Source: Nectonema munidae
Lineage: Eukaryota > Nematomorpha > Nectonematoida > Nectonematidae
Length of the DNA: 64,000 bases
Direction: 5' to 3'
Assembly (NCBI GenBank): GCA_030549495.1
Contig: JAUIRK010000889.1
Coordinates: 498,501 to 562,500 of the forward strand
Part shown: in pieces, positions 36,501 through 42,030 of the stretch
Position numbering within the stretch: the stretch's first letter is position 1
Layout of the letters: each line of letters begins with the position of its first letter
Position numbers and translations under genes: made by a program
Notes under the pieces: generated by a model
The model's input: only the letters and a program-made list of their open reading frames with translations
Told to the model about the DNA's origin: nothing
Databases searched by the model: none

Positions 36501-37880
36501 TTTTTACCTTTTTAAAATTTATATAAAAATTAAAAAAAGATGTTATTGTGTGGGTGTTACATTTTTTCGTCATCATGTGTGTTGTTGATTGCAATCAGAA
36601 ATTTTTAACGGGGTCATAACATACAAAATTATATACTCTTCAACAATACATTGATTTAAGTTTTTAAGAATTAATATGATCTGAAACATTTTAAAATCAA
36701 TAATATTTGAACAATGGGATTCAATTCCTATTATAATATTTTAACCCTTTCTCATGATTAATAGGGAAATCATAATTTATATTAATGAAAGCAAATATTT
36801 TAGTTTTACTCTCAGATCTCAAAAAGTTCTTCAAACAGTAAACTTTTTTTACATTCACGCTAGATCGTGAGAAAGGTATACTATTATTTTGAACAATCTG
36901 TAAACACTAAAAAATATCTAACATGTTATATGTAAGAAAATATATAATAGAGTAAGTAACATAGGAGCTGTAAAATCTTGTATATTTATGCTGTGCCCAA
37001 TTTTATCGAATGATTTTTCCATGTATATTTTTGCTTGTTTTATAAAGTATTCTGTTATTGATCATGCGATAAAAAATTTGTCTTATTTGATGAAGAGTGC
37101 GCACCTTTTTGAATCATGAGAACATGACACATGAATTATGGATATATTTCTAAAATAATATTATTATTGAAAGAATGAACATATAATATAATTCGTTGAG
37201 CTAAGATATTTATCCTAAGATTAAACTTTTTCTTTGATTATATCATCCAAATTCAAGGAATTTAGTATTTTAAATTTTTTTGGGTTTTAAATCATTAATA
37301 CAATGGCATTTTATTCTTATTCTTTATGGTTTTAGTTAGGCATATATCAGCATTCATATCATTTTCAATTTGTGGTTATTAATAATACCATATTACCTAA
37401 AGCCCGATTTACCCTCCGTCCTTTTTTGAACATTTTAATATCAAAAATACTGAGTCAAAAACCAATCATTTGCACAGTTAATAATTGTAAAATGAAAAGC
37501 CTAGATTCCTTTGAAGCATGCTTTTATTAGAAACATGTCTTTTTTTCAAATAATTTACATATAAAAAATTAAAATATGTTTATTTTTGAAGCATATTTAG
37601 AGTTTTTAGATTTTTTTCTAAATTACTTGAATTGCTATTCGTATTTTAGTTAGATGATTTTGCTCCTCAAAACTTGGAAGATTTTTATCACAAAACATAT
37701 CAAAATTTTTACACTTTGGAACAACTCCAGAAGAAGCCAGATGAAGTAAATCCCTTATACTTGGAAGAATATCTTTGCGCAGAAGAATTCGAAAAGCACT
37801 TCCAAATGACAAAAACAGATTTTGATGATTTACCGCAGTGGAAGAAAATAGATATCAAGAAAAGATTGATGTTATTTTGA
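6472..37880 (+). CDS. SVIL: Supervillin-like actin-binding protein, C-terminal 1126 residues, 14 exons
   Basis: Supervillin is a membrane-cortex protein of the villin/gelsolin superfamily that binds F-actin and, in vertebrates, myosin II. The family assignment comes from exon translations that follow vertebrate supervillin in order: a first repeat with VKGQRNIISCLVEP, a second with FDFESELYIWHGK and RPDWSLF, a third with IIRWSYS and AYFLWLGSQSS, a fourth starting EGQEPPAFLSMLNG, a fifth with TPRLFHLTSS and EGYEPMEFTNNFP, then a villin headpiece ending at the stop. Exons: 6472-6556, 8545-8797, 10461-10626, 10686-11091, 12818-13081, 18673-18819, 19865-20191, 23552-23728, 25972-26241, 27705-28164, 28539-28748, 32014-32274, 34342-34466, 37650-37880. 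All phases join and the coding length after the first partial codon is divisible by three, which strongly supports the model. The start and the N-terminal part, which in vertebrates carries myosin and extra actin sites, are not seen here. The second exon's donor is uncertain. Confidence 0.9.
6566..6922 (-). pseudogene. Possible Penelope-like or GIY-YIG remnant
   Basis: The minus strand is open for 118 codons. Around residues 28-46 it reads CKMCEALYIKELNPILCQKR, which resembles the C-terminal end of GIY-YIG endonuclease domains in Penelope-like retroelements (EAL.I....P.LN.Q). The rest is not recognisable. It lies 10 bp after a supervillin exon, inside the intron and in antisense, so it is not part of that gene. 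Confidence 0.35.
6923..7139. other. Intron 1, AT-rich part
   Basis: No structure recognised. Confidence 0.4.
7140..7410 (+). repeat. Possible SINE-like unit with (AAC)n tail
   Basis: A block clearly richer in G and C than its surroundings (GCAAAAAGCCAGCAG, TGGTGGATTTTTGCGGG, CGCTGCTGCTGCG) ends in GGGGCTAACAACAACAACAA. A compact GC-richer body with a microsatellite tail is the usual look of a SINE. No A/B box was recognised and no second copy is in the window. Confidence 0.35.
7411..8544. other. Rest of intron 1
   Basis: AT-rich intron sequence; no exon, repeat pair or coding remnant was recognised. Confidence 0.4.
8545..8797 (+). CDS. SVIL: Supervillin-like exon 2 (linker, possible GC donor)
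   Basis: The exon begins after TTATTAG and reads QTQGALAGKLEALEKLRQR, continuing the coil-like segment, then a Pro/Ser/Lys-rich linker (LPPTPKTPLNK, SHPPSNPSFFSRLQ, DLFWEGNK). The frame stays open to 8835, so the end is set by splicing. No good GT donor has the phase needed by the next exon. A GC donor (AAAG followed by GCAACA) at 8798 does. A GT at 8705 also has the right phase but would drop coding-like sequence. This is inference. Confidence 0.6.
8798..9214. other. Intron 2, proximal part
   Basis: AT-rich intron sequence with nothing recognised beyond the proposed GC donor at its start. Confidence 0.4.
9215..9480 (-). mobile_element. LINE 3' end (CR1/Jockey-like C-terminus and tail)
   Basis: On the minus strand a peptide reads KAESFQNNHRQTYLTQRAFD, then DWDSLPGEVVNSLTVNDFDN and a stop near 9329. 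This is the usual C-terminus of LINE reverse transcriptases (W.SLP..VV....V..F). Downstream comes a 3' region ending near 9221 in a TTATG-type repeat (TAACATAACATA on the plus strand). The same 3' region recurs at 18050-18200. Confidence 0.8.
9481..10460. other. Rest of intron 2
   Basis: Very AT-rich. The left part could be the worn continuation of the LINE (minus strand), but no domain can be named. Confidence 0.35.
10461..10626 (+). CDS. SVIL: Supervillin-like exon 3
   Basis: The acceptor is AAATTTAG. Only the frame starting with two bases of a split codon is open: KENHESFTEKIQKF, then a Ser/Asp-rich stretch and LKIEDLNHLVPSNPMK. The last codon is split AA/G across a 59-bp intron. Confidence 0.7.
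10627..10685 (+). other. 59-bp mini-intron
   Basis: It runs GTTGCATTTT to TTTCAAG between exons 3 and 4 and splits a Lys codon AA/G. It contains an in-frame stop, so removing it is needed to join two segments that both look like supervillin linker. All other introns of this gene in the window are 374 bp or longer. Confidence 0.65.
10686..11091 (+). CDS. SVIL: Supervillin-like exon 4 (linker and start of gelsolin-like repeat 1)
   Basis: The exon follows TTTCAAG and ends before GTATTT. It reads LRNFTKPKCARNFKYNKLK, which resembles the basic segment ahead of the gelsolin repeats in supervillins, then a Ser/Lys-rich linker. It closes with YLIEVKGQRNIISCLVEP, the recognisable first strand of gelsolin-like repeat 1 (human LQVKGRRHVQTRLVEP). 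It ends in phase 0. Confidence 0.85.
11092..12817. other. Intron 4
   Basis: AT-rich, with an (ATT)n microsatellite at about 11781-11806. A segment at 11810 begins CAGCGGTCACCTATC, like a hAT terminus, but no matching other end was found. Nothing else recognised. Confidence 0.4.
12818..13081 (+). CDS. SVIL: Supervillin-like exon 5 (gelsolin-like repeat 1)
   Basis: The acceptor is TTTTTCACAG and the donor GTATTT. Its 88 codons begin VKLTNCYIYVCVSKMFVLFG, matching the strand that carries the Cys/Val pattern of supervillin repeat 1. The helix NLMQRTKATHLSTQI and the YLIED turn follow. The usual Trp of the strand (FVWIG in human) is Leu here (FVLFG). Confidence 0.9.
13252..13791 (-). mobile_element. 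Foldback element FB-1, copy 1, with 14-bp target duplication
   Basis: The element is flanked by TTATAATAATAAAG at 13238-13251 and 13792-13805. Its outer arms (about 130 bp, including ACTTTATTGCTGATTTTG and AACTCCTTTTTCAAAGC) are inverted copies of each other. Inside is a second palindrome (ATGTAATGGGAATGAGG with its complement at about 13660-13675). One end alone carries an extra 40 bp beginning AAACAAAATCTTTGAC. Copy 2 at 35081-35433 has exactly the same ends in the other orientation but a different centre. Confidence 0.8.
13987..14154. repeat. 15-16-bp satellite in the left MULE terminus
   Basis: About 11 units of the type ACGACACTTCATCAC and ACGACATTTCATCAT stand in tandem. The 15- and 16-bp variants alternate in a higher-order pattern. 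Confidence 0.9.
14566..15974 (+). pseudogene. MULE transposase with N-terminal FLYWCH zinc finger, one frameshift
   Basis: The protein moves the MULE by cutting at its inverted repeats. The ATG at 14566 (MDTNDVEYFC) is the likely start. Residues about 20-75 form a FLYWCH-type finger (NNCEYYKHRKN...RWRFSEYQKKKCNAF...HSHYLDRE). The MULE catalytic core follows in a second frame: WIADGTFKVVP (first Asp), ILLDFEIAAM (second Asp), GCFFHLSQNVYKKAIQLG (the CHH-like helix) and NAVEGWHYSLQ (Glu). All three acidic residues are present. One base has been gained or lost near 15060-15070: the sequence before it ends LLYDSGIDDT and the sequence after reads RIIIFGHNEVVSCLSR, and these join in family members. 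Otherwise the copy looks young. A GTAAGT at 15020 is inside conserved coding sequence and is probably not a donor. Confidence 0.88.
16655..16777. repeat. 15-16-bp satellite in the right MULE terminus (inverted)
   Basis: About seven units of GTGATGAAGTGTCGT type are the reverse complement of the left array. The array has fewer units than the left one, showing independent expansion or contraction. Confidence 0.88.
16912..17239. other. Intron 5 between MULE and hAT element
   Basis: AT-rich; nothing recognised. Confidence 0.4.
17248..17781. mobile_element. Non-autonomous hAT element with 8-bp target duplication
   Basis: The left end is CAGTGGTCCCCAAAC and the right end read in reverse is CATTGGTTCCAAAC, the typical hAT terminus. 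The flanks are CTTTAAAT (17240-17247) and GTTTAAAT (17782-17789), an 8-bp duplication with one difference. The 534-bp interior has no recognisable transposase. Confidence 0.8.
17911..18049. mobile_element. piggyBac-type MITE (PB-M), copy 1
   Basis: It is flanked by TTAA on both sides. The inverted ends are CCCATTTACGGCCAA and CCCATTTAAGACCAA (13 of 15 match). Inside is the segment CTTCGTCTGCTTTTTTC and AGATATCGTCTGC. A near-identical copy lies at 63736-63873, with an inverted neighbour after it. The 139-bp length and TTAA target are diagnostic of piggyBac-mobilised MITEs. Confidence 0.85.
18050..18200 (-). mobile_element. LINE 3' tail, same family as at 9.2 kb
   Basis: On the plus strand it starts ATAACATAACATAAC, then ATTTATTAAAGCAAAA and GCCTGTAAGATTTGC, which match the 9.2-kb copy closely. 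The minus strand ends the coding part with DFKNKLDAVWQS. It directly abuts the right TTAA of the MITE. Confidence 0.75.
18201..18672. other. End of intron 5
   Basis: AT-rich; nothing recognised apart from the splice acceptor. Confidence 0.4.
18673..18819 (+). CDS. SVIL: Supervillin-like exon 6
   Basis: The acceptor is TTATTTCAG and the donor AAG/GTAAAT. Its 49 codons include QMVYTLEGEELVLREELCE and end at ILDSNK, corresponding to the link between repeats 1 and 2. It is in phase 0 at both ends and is separated from exon 5 by 5.6 kb of transposon-filled intron. Confidence 0.85.
18820..19864. other. Intron 6
   Basis: AT-rich. A short hairpin with arms of about 17 bp (CCCATAGGTGGCCAACAT and ATGTTGTCCACATATG) lies at 19442-19507 and may be a very small MITE or the end of one. 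Confidence 0.4.
19865..20191 (+). CDS. SVIL: Supervillin-like exon 7 (gelsolin-like repeat 2)
   Basis: The acceptor is TTTTTAG and the donor AAG/GTAAAT; 109 codons. It opens ILVFDFESELYIWHGKLSS, nearly the human VLVFDFGSEVYVWHGKE strand. The helix RVFAKDLWQTGF and FRPDWSLFSKQFENMESVLF follow, matching human RPDWAIFGRLTEHNETILF. This is the clearest evidence for supervillin rather than villin or gelsolin. Confidence 0.95.
20192..23551. other. Intron 7
   Basis: A 3.4-kb AT-rich intron. At 21713-21750 there is a tRNA-like A-box segment (TGGCCTAGTGGTCTGAGG followed by CCAGACTC) without a B box, probably a broken SINE head. No coding remnant was recognised elsewhere. Confidence 0.4.
21713..21750 (+). 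mobile_element. tRNA-like 5' fragment
   Basis: GATGGCCTAGTGGTCTGAGG then TGCCAGACTC looks like the 5' half of a Leu- or Ser-type tRNA (A box TGGCCTAGTGG). There is no 3' half, so it is most likely a truncated SINE. Confidence 0.4.
23552..23728 (+). CDS. SVIL: Supervillin-like exon 8 (between repeats 2 and 3)
   Basis: The acceptor is TTGCTAG and the donor AAG/GTATGC; 59 codons. The part INVKEILTDL...LVNIERGKTFTSDDG aligns with human DVTRMVSMP...DGVNVGRGYGLVEGHD. A tRNA-derived SINE begins 40 bp past the donor. Confidence 0.9.
23768..23910 (+). mobile_element. tRNA-derived SINE, copy 3
   Basis: Same family and order as copy 1: GGTTGGTTAGG, then CTTGGGTTCGATCCCGCATC (B box), CATAGTTCGATACAAGC and CTTCTTGATGAAAACACCC. 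It lies just after exon 8 in the sense orientation. Confidence 0.75.
23911..24289. other. Intron 8, proximal part
   Basis: It opens with a short TTAGGG-like run (TTAGGGTTAGTTAGGG); the rest is AT-rich with nothing recognised. Confidence 0.4.
24290..25160 (-). mobile_element. RTE-like LINE fragment (endonuclease end to reverse-transcriptase start)
   Basis: Read on the minus strand, the order is: SSSQIDFFLMDMKKRKQVKN (end of the APE endonuclease), AKEVCGISRNKAVHGVTWLW then SEEVKNDIA (linker typical of RTE/BovB), KSYKNSKKIAIKQMSKSMKE and DALTRMKTGKASGPSSIMKE (start of the reverse transcriptase). It is interrupted by stops and frameshifts and truncated at both ends. It lies antisense in intron 8. 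Confidence 0.8.
25161..25971. other. Intron 8, distal part
   Basis: AT-rich; nothing recognised apart from the splice acceptor. Confidence 0.4.
25972..26241 (+). CDS. SVIL: Supervillin-like exon 9 (gelsolin-like repeat 3)
   Basis: The acceptor is TTATTTAAG and the donor CAG/GTTATT; 90 codons. It contains VWLINQNGKNELPEASLGHF, SYIIRWSYSIARKAA, SAYFLWLGSQSSIQDKGHTA and VETDVEK, each with a counterpart in human supervillin (VWHILEFD, GDAYVVKWKF, VYFFWQGRHSTVSEKGTSA, VELDEE). Confidence 0.95.
26242..27400. other. Intron 9, proximal part
   Basis: AT-rich. A TTAA-adjacent segment around 26370-26395 (CTCAAAGGGTTAA) looks like one end of a piggyBac-type MITE, but no partner end was found. Confidence 0.4.
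27401..27640 (+). repeat. Segment bounded by two poly-G runs
   Basis: G16 at 27409-27424 and G13 at 27591-27603 bracket about 165 bp of mixed sequence. It ends GGCTACGCCCCTG. The poly-G runs and the CTACGCCCCTG end suggest a dispersed repeat; the segment ends just before exon 10. The G runs could form quadruplexes in the sense strand of the pre-mRNA. Confidence 0.45.
27705..28164 (+). CDS. SVIL: Supervillin-like exon 10 (gelsolin-like repeat 4)
   Basis: The acceptor is AATTTGCAG and the donor ATGC/GTAATT. The 153 codons start IPISEGQEPPAFLSMLNGSM (human VLQGKEPPCFLQCFQGGM). CASNFRSRSCFIILI, KLFLWSGLFSS and VEEILEGCEPEFFKKLF follow. It ends one base into a Leu codon. Two poly-G runs sit in the intron 100-300 bp upstream. 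Confidence 0.95.
28165..28538. other. Intron 10
   Basis: AT-rich with a loose (GTTA)n stretch at about 28240-28290; nothing else recognised. Confidence 0.45.
28539..28748 (+). CDS. SVIL: Supervillin-like exon 11 (start of repeat 5)
   Basis: The acceptor is AAATATAG and the donor CCAA/GTATTT. It completes the split Leu codon and reads SMYPHSTCWYLDLSREEEIF, TPRLFHLTSSASSSGD and VQPFPFSQTSLTLATKP, aligning with human APRLFILSSSSGDF and MPFLQEDLYSAPQP. Confidence 0.92.
28749..29059. other. Intron 11, proximal part
   Basis: AT-rich; nothing recognised. Confidence 0.4.
29060..29480 (-). mobile_element. LINE fragment (APE endonuclease C-terminus)
   Basis: On the minus strand PDSSTLIDNIFIPKCQFQ, then TTISDHYPIMLSLKLSF (the SDHYP motif of the APE endonuclease), DWSTFYNQI-like and FFLKNRKESWANAELLQLI. 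This is the end of the endonuclease and the linker of a CR1/Jockey-type LINE, with frameshifts. Confidence 0.75.
29481..30659. other. Intron 11, middle part
   Basis: Very AT-rich; nothing recognised. Confidence 0.4.
30660..31790 (+). repeat. Unclassified repeat R1, copy 2
   Basis: Same orientation as copy 1 but more diverged. Shared blocks include CATTTCTTCTATACT, CAATTACAAAAAGTTATT, CTCAATATTAGATGATTACA and GATTTAGTATAAAAAAT at the tandem-unit end. Confidence 0.6.
31791..31960 (-). mobile_element. LINE C-terminal fragment
   Basis: The minus strand reads INDWNSLPVHFVDFK, the conserved end of CR1/Jockey-type reverse transcriptases. It directly abuts the R1 repeat. Confidence 0.6.
32014..32274 (+). 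CDS. SVIL: Supervillin-like exon 12 (repeat 5 with acidic insertion)
   Basis: The acceptor is TTATTTAAG and the donor AAAA/GTAATT. It reads IFMLDSLKTVWLWLSHVPF (human LFLVDNHHEVYLWQGWWP). A hydrophilic Asp/Glu/Lys/Asn-rich insertion of roughly 35-40 residues follows, for example KDVDSSDKDQNHDENEDES, longer than the matching loop in the human protein. The helix LEKRAAIECVLDFSK closes the exon. Confidence 0.92.
32372..32532. repeat. 11-bp minisatellite in intron 12
   Basis: About 14 diverged units of the type TACACCAAAAT or GTACCAAAATG. Because the period is not a multiple of three, all frames stay open for a while on the minus strand; those frames are artefacts. Confidence 0.75.
32533..32899. 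other. Intron 12, middle part
   Basis: AT-rich; nothing recognised. Confidence 0.4.
32900..33420 (-). pseudogene. Degenerate coding remnant of unknown family
   Basis: The minus strand shows coding-like pieces in shifting frames: MEWIDAANELIEDESSAKDL, NNILARFEVSSLISEAIARK, NGLALRNLIDDVVRSLIPKK and VNKKTEEKLFKEE. I do not recognise the family. The helical, charged character and surrounding elements suggest a decayed transposon protein. Confidence 0.35.
33421..34341. other. Intron 12, distal part
   Basis: AT-rich; nothing recognised apart from the splice acceptor. Confidence 0.4.
34342..34466 (+). CDS. SVIL: Supervillin-like exon 13 (end of repeat 5)
   Basis: The acceptor is GAATTTAG and the donor ACT/GTAAGC. 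It reads VPKMKIIFEGYEPMEFTNNF then PFWQYSRRPLKDDE, aligning with human [20 protein letters not shown]. It ends in phase 0. Confidence 0.92.
34467..35068. other. Intron 13, proximal part
   Basis: AT-rich; nothing recognised. Confidence 0.4.
35081..35433 (+). mobile_element. Foldback element FB-1, copy 2, with exact 12-bp target duplication
   Basis: It is flanked by CTCATTTCTTAA at 35069-35080 and 35434-35445. The left end is TTATAACAAATATAAAAAAT. The right end repeats this in inverse and then adds 40 bp (CACCTCAATGGGCATATC, AAAGATTTTGTTT). Inner arms include CACTTTATTGCTGATTTTGC and its complement. The central 150 bp is unlike copy 1. Confidence 0.85.
35446..37649. other. Intron 13, distal part
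   Basis: AT-rich. At 36360-36410 there is GGGTTCGATTCCC, a tRNA-type B box, inside a small GC-richer patch that may be a worn SINE. At 36980-37120 the minus strand has KSFDKIGHSINIQDF, faintly like a LINE palm (KAFDKVPH); too weak to call. Confidence 0.4.
37650..37880 (+). CDS. SVIL: Supervillin-like last exon (villin headpiece)
   Basis: The acceptor is GTATTTTAG and the exon ends at TGA. Its 76 residues hold the villin headpiece: NPLYLEEYLCAEEFEKHFQM, then TKTDFDDLPQWKKIDIKKR and LMLF at the C-terminus. The hydrophobic core (L, F, F, F, LP.W, L, F) is intact. The usual KK.KGLF end is KKRLMLF here, so one basic residue of the actin-contact 'crown' and the conserved Gly are replaced. Confidence 0.95.
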   Translation, partial: LDDFAPQNLEDFYHKTYQNFYTLEQLQKKPDEVNPLYLEEYLCAEEFEKHFQMTKTDFDDLPQWKKIDIKKRLMLF

Positions 37881-38041
37881 ATTTTAGTTCTCTTAAACTA
37901 ATTTTCACCCTCTATTTTTGTTATTTTTGTGAATATAATTTATATTTAATTTAAAAAGGCTATTCACTATTTCTAAAATTCAATCATATAACGTGCAACT
38001 CATCTAAGAATTCATTATTTTGCTGAAAGTTTGTCTTTAAT

Positions 38042-38047
38042 AATAAA
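38042..38047 (+). terminator. Candidate polyadenylation signal of the supervillin-like gene
   Basis: AATAAA lies 160 bp after the stop codon and is the first good signal downstream, in an AT-rich stretch with no other gene. In DNA this rich in A and T the hexamer occurs often by chance, so this is only a plausible site. Confidence 0.35.
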
Positions 38048-38204
38048 ATCTTTATTTTTTTGTTAAAAATTACATTCATCAAATATATCAGATGATAATA
38101 TTTGTTTACTACTAATAAATATATTATAAAAAATTTTCTTTTCTTGTTTCCCAAAATAATCCCAAAATATAATAAAATATGTCAGTCTTTTTTCTCTTAT
38201 CATC

Positions 38205-38340
38205 CCATATTCAGTGATATGGCTTAAATATCTTTATTCTATACTTCTGTGTAAACATATTTATGAATATGGAAAGAATTTTTTGTTTATATCATGCCAA
38301 TTTTCAGTGATAAGACTGAAATATCTCTATTTCTGTGCCC
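38205..38340. repeat. Short tandem duplication downstream of the supervillin-like gene
   Basis: Two units of roughly 95 bp share TTTTCAGTGAT, TAAATATCT or GAAATATCTC and TCTGTG; possibly part of a worn repeat. Confidence 0.4.
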
Positions 38341-38819
38341 CATTTATTTTTAGAGTTGGGAATTTGGAGGAAAAATATTCGAAGCTTGTACTTACAAAAA
38401 TATTCCAAGTACCTTTTAAAAATCTGTCACTAACTGCAAATACCACAAAACTTAATAAATTTAAGGCCAAGACTTCGCTTCCGACTTCAACTTCCATTAA
38501 AAGGGTCATATACGCTTACAAAAATTGAATTATTTTTTTAATTTAAAATATTAAAAAATAACCGAATTGGAGTTAGACTTTCCTACATTTAGATACGAAT
38601 AAGAACTCCATCTCCTATCCCTTTAAATCTCTGACTTCCAAACTCTGTTTCTCTGTGTTAAAAATGCTGAGTCTTATAAATAGGTATAGTTTTGTTCCAT
38701 TAATATTTGCTTCAAGAGATACATCTTTCTAAAAAACGGATGCGTATTATATAGGAATATTTATAATAAAAAAAGAGTTTCAATCATAATCACCACATAT
38801 TTTCTTATCTTCTAAACAC

Positions 38820-39500
38820 GGAAAATTAATTGGATCAACAGAAAAGTTGTTAACTCTGATTTTGAAAAAAGTGACATCTTTAGTCAGTACTTTAGCTCAT
38901 CTGATCAGAACACTTAAAATAATTATGTTGTTACTTTGTCTAACTCCCATGCTTTTAGTTGATAATTGAAGATAAAATATACAATACATACTAAATTGAA
39001 AAAGTTAAAATCACCGGGTGTTGATATGCTTCATTCTGATGTTCTATCCACTCCAGTAAGAATTATTTTTTTAAGGAAAGGAAATTGCTGGGTGTGTGGA
39101 AGTTTGCTCTAATTATATCAATATTTAAATGATGTAAGCCTTACTCCAATTATTGGTAAAGTACTCAAATTAATAATTGTAGAAAATATCATGAATCTTC
39201 TAAATAACTGGTTTTTTTAATGTGAACCAGTATGGGTTTGTTATTGGGAAAAACAATCACTAAACTTGTTGAATTCCAAAATGATTTTGTTCATCCACTA
39301 GAATGTAATGACACACTTGATGTTTTATATCTCGATTACATAAGGTTTTTGATTCGTTGCCTCATAAATTTTTGATTATAAAGCTAGAAACCTATGATAT
39401 ACTTGGATGGATAATTTTTTTTTAGAAAATAGAAAACAAGTTGTTGTTGTAAATGGAGGAAGGATATTGAGAAGGGAAACCTGTTTTGAATAATTTATTT
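38820..39500 (+). mobile_element. LINE reverse-transcriptase fragment
   Basis: The plus strand reads YFSSVFTSSDQNT-like, then KLKSPGVDMLHSDVLSTP (the K..SPG.D motif of reverse-transcriptase finger), GLLLGKTITKLVEF and DTLDVLYLDYIR (the catalytic-palm strand with Asp), with several stops and frameshifts. A CR1/Jockey-like relic. Confidence 0.75.
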
Positions 39501-40357
39501 AGAATTGGCAAAACGTTGACTTAAAAATTTCAACATCATCAAAGGTTCGACTTATCGGACTTTATTTTACACAACGAAATTTTAATGTAATGAATAATGA
39601 TGTATTCTTAAAACTCATCATCAACATCATTATCATCATGGTAATGAATCACATGCTTCTCCGTCCATCTACACAAATACATCGTTATTGAAGACTAATT
39701 GTCTCTTTAAATGCACACTAATCTCTCTACAACTTTCTTAACTGTAGTGATGAATATAAAGTTATGTTGGAACAAAAGAAGTCAAAAACTTTCTCCTTGT
39801 CAATGAAAAATAACTGATGATAATTGATTAAAGAATTCAAAATAGTCCACATATTTGAGTCTCATTAATCACATAGTGTTAACAGATTTCTATACTTCAT
39901 TGTGTCTTTCTTTCATCTTGCAACATGCATGTGTGTAAAAACACATGCCTGTTATACTATTTTATCCCTTATTAAAACTTATACACCCTAGACTTGTTCC
40001 ATATTTTTCATAAACTCGCCATTTGAAGTTATAATTGTAAGATAACTTATCTCTTTTATTGAGTTCAAAATATTTTCTTTTACTTTCAAGTGAGATATTT
40101 TTGTAATCAGGCCCATATTTGTCCCTGTTATATGATATGGAAATCTTCCATACCTATAATTTTGATTAGTTTGATAAGACGGTTCCATCTTTTAATGTTA
40201 TAGCTCTTCTAATAGGTGATGTTATGATAGAGAGAAATTAATGTTGTTCTTAGTAATTTAGAGGATATTATTTTATTAAAAATGTTTCTCATAAATACAC
40301 AAGCTATAACTAGTTTATTCACGTTGTTCGTATATACAAAATATATATACCATTTTT
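39501..40357. other. No gene seen
   Basis: AT-rich; a small ATC-rich patch near 39610-39640; nothing else recognised. Confidence 0.4.
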
Positions 40358-40510
40358 AGTTCTAAACGGTCTTTTTTAAATACTAAAGTTTCTTTTTTAA
40401 ATTCTAAACTGTCTTTTTCAAATTCTAAAGTGTCTTTTTCAAATTCTTAAGTGTCTTTTTCAAATTCTAAAGTGTCTTTTTTAAATTCGAAAGTGTCTTT
40501 TTTGATTTTA
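40358..40510. repeat. 20-21-bp minisatellite (MS20), array 1
   Basis: About seven units of TTCTAAAGTGTCTTTTTCAA. The unit is related to TTCTATTTTGTCTTTTTGCA found at 61.2, 62.5 and 62.8 kb. Confidence 0.85.
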
Positions 40511-40859
40511 CTTTTCTGAATAGGCTTTGGAGTCTTGTTTCTTATAAATGCGCGTAATATTATGTGCGATTATCAGGTTCTGTAGAGGTGTTGAAACTTG
40601 AAAGATACACTGATAATTTTCTAATTCTCCGCCTCTATTTTAATTCACTGTCTTAATTCGATGCAACTAGCAGTTCATTTATAGACAAGTTTTTAACTTG
40701 CCTTCTGTATATATTCTTTTTATATTATAGTAAAATATAATTAAAAAAATTTTTAGCTTGTATCGAAAGTTTCAACTAAGCAAAAAAGTGAATTTTAAAA
40801 CTTAATTTTGAAAAACGTTTTACATCCATTTTAATATCCATTATGAAAAAAAGTATTCA

Positions 40860-42030
40860 CACAAACTTCTTTATTATCATTTTATACCTTTATAGGTTTT
40901 TATACCGAATCAACCATGCTAGTTTTATTTTTGAATCAAGTTTTCGCATTTAGAGGTTTTAAAATACAATCAAATGTGCGCTTTACATCTAATGTCTACA
41001 GAATTATTTTTAAAATTATAATAAAATATCTGTTTTTATGCAAAGTTGGCCATCCTAATTCCATTTTTGGACTCACTTTTCGCATTTAGGATTTGAAAAT
41101 ATCTGAAAACTTCAATCAAATTTGCTGTTTATGTCTAAAAACTATCTCCCAAAATATTTCTATTCGTGTCAATTGAAATAATGATGTTGCCTGAGAATCA
41201 GCTTTTTTCCAAAAAATCATTTCTGTTAAATTTTTACAGTAAATCGTTATATAATGGTTATATAGTAAAAATATCATTTCTTAATATAGATTTTTGCTTA
41301 TAATACTTTCTTCAATCATGTTGAGTATGAAATATTTATTTTAAAAAAGAAAAACTAACACAGTATAAAATCTTTTGCAGATTATTATGAGAGAAAGGAG
41401 GAATCTGAAAACATATAAGAGAGCGTGTGATCAAAAGAAATATTTTAAAAAATAAGTATGTATCTTGACTAAATCGAAGATCTACCATGTTCCAATAAAC
41501 TAAGAAGTGGTGTAATGATCTAATATTGGATGCTTTAAAAAAGATTTTGACAGTGGAAAAAATTCCTCTTTTGCAAATAAAAAATCTTTAAACCTATAGC
41601 TTATCAGCTAATTTCATTAGGATGGGTAGGAAATCTGAAAATTTGAATAGGTTTGAATAGGTTAGAGTTATCAAAACTGATGATTTCATCAGAAAAAAAT
41701 AATTTTTGAATTGGGATTTGTTGACCAAAATTCAGGCTAAATATTTGTACATTTCATCCGATAAGAAAATACAAGGTCATTCCCATCAAGAAGTTTCTTT
41801 AATCAGAATGCTTTGAGATCATGTAAAATCTGTTCAAAATAAATCCTTAAAAAGTTTTTTCGAACACAGATTACAAAAAATAAATTTATGATGAAAGAAG
41901 AGCTAGCAAGAAAGGATCTCCATAGAATGATCCAATCAATCAAACTAATTGAATGAATAGCAAAATTACAATCTGTAAAAAGTATAGACGAAATGACGTA
42001 ATTTCAACTATAACAAACTAGTTGAAAATC
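40860..42030 (-). repeat. Unclassified repeat R1, copy 3 (inverted)
   Basis: On the minus strand it matches copy 1 well over about 1.1 kb. Shared blocks include CTGATGAAATCAT, GTGTTCGAAAAAA-like, AACATGGTAGATCTTC, AGTCAAGATACATAC and AAATATTTCATACTCAACA. The 135-bp tandem units are at its downstream end (40890-41160). No coding capacity was recognised. Confidence 0.7.

Noticed and set aside
36980-37120. LINE palm trace KSFDKIGH on the minus strand
   Set aside because: The match is too short, and the surroundings give no other reverse-transcriptase motif.
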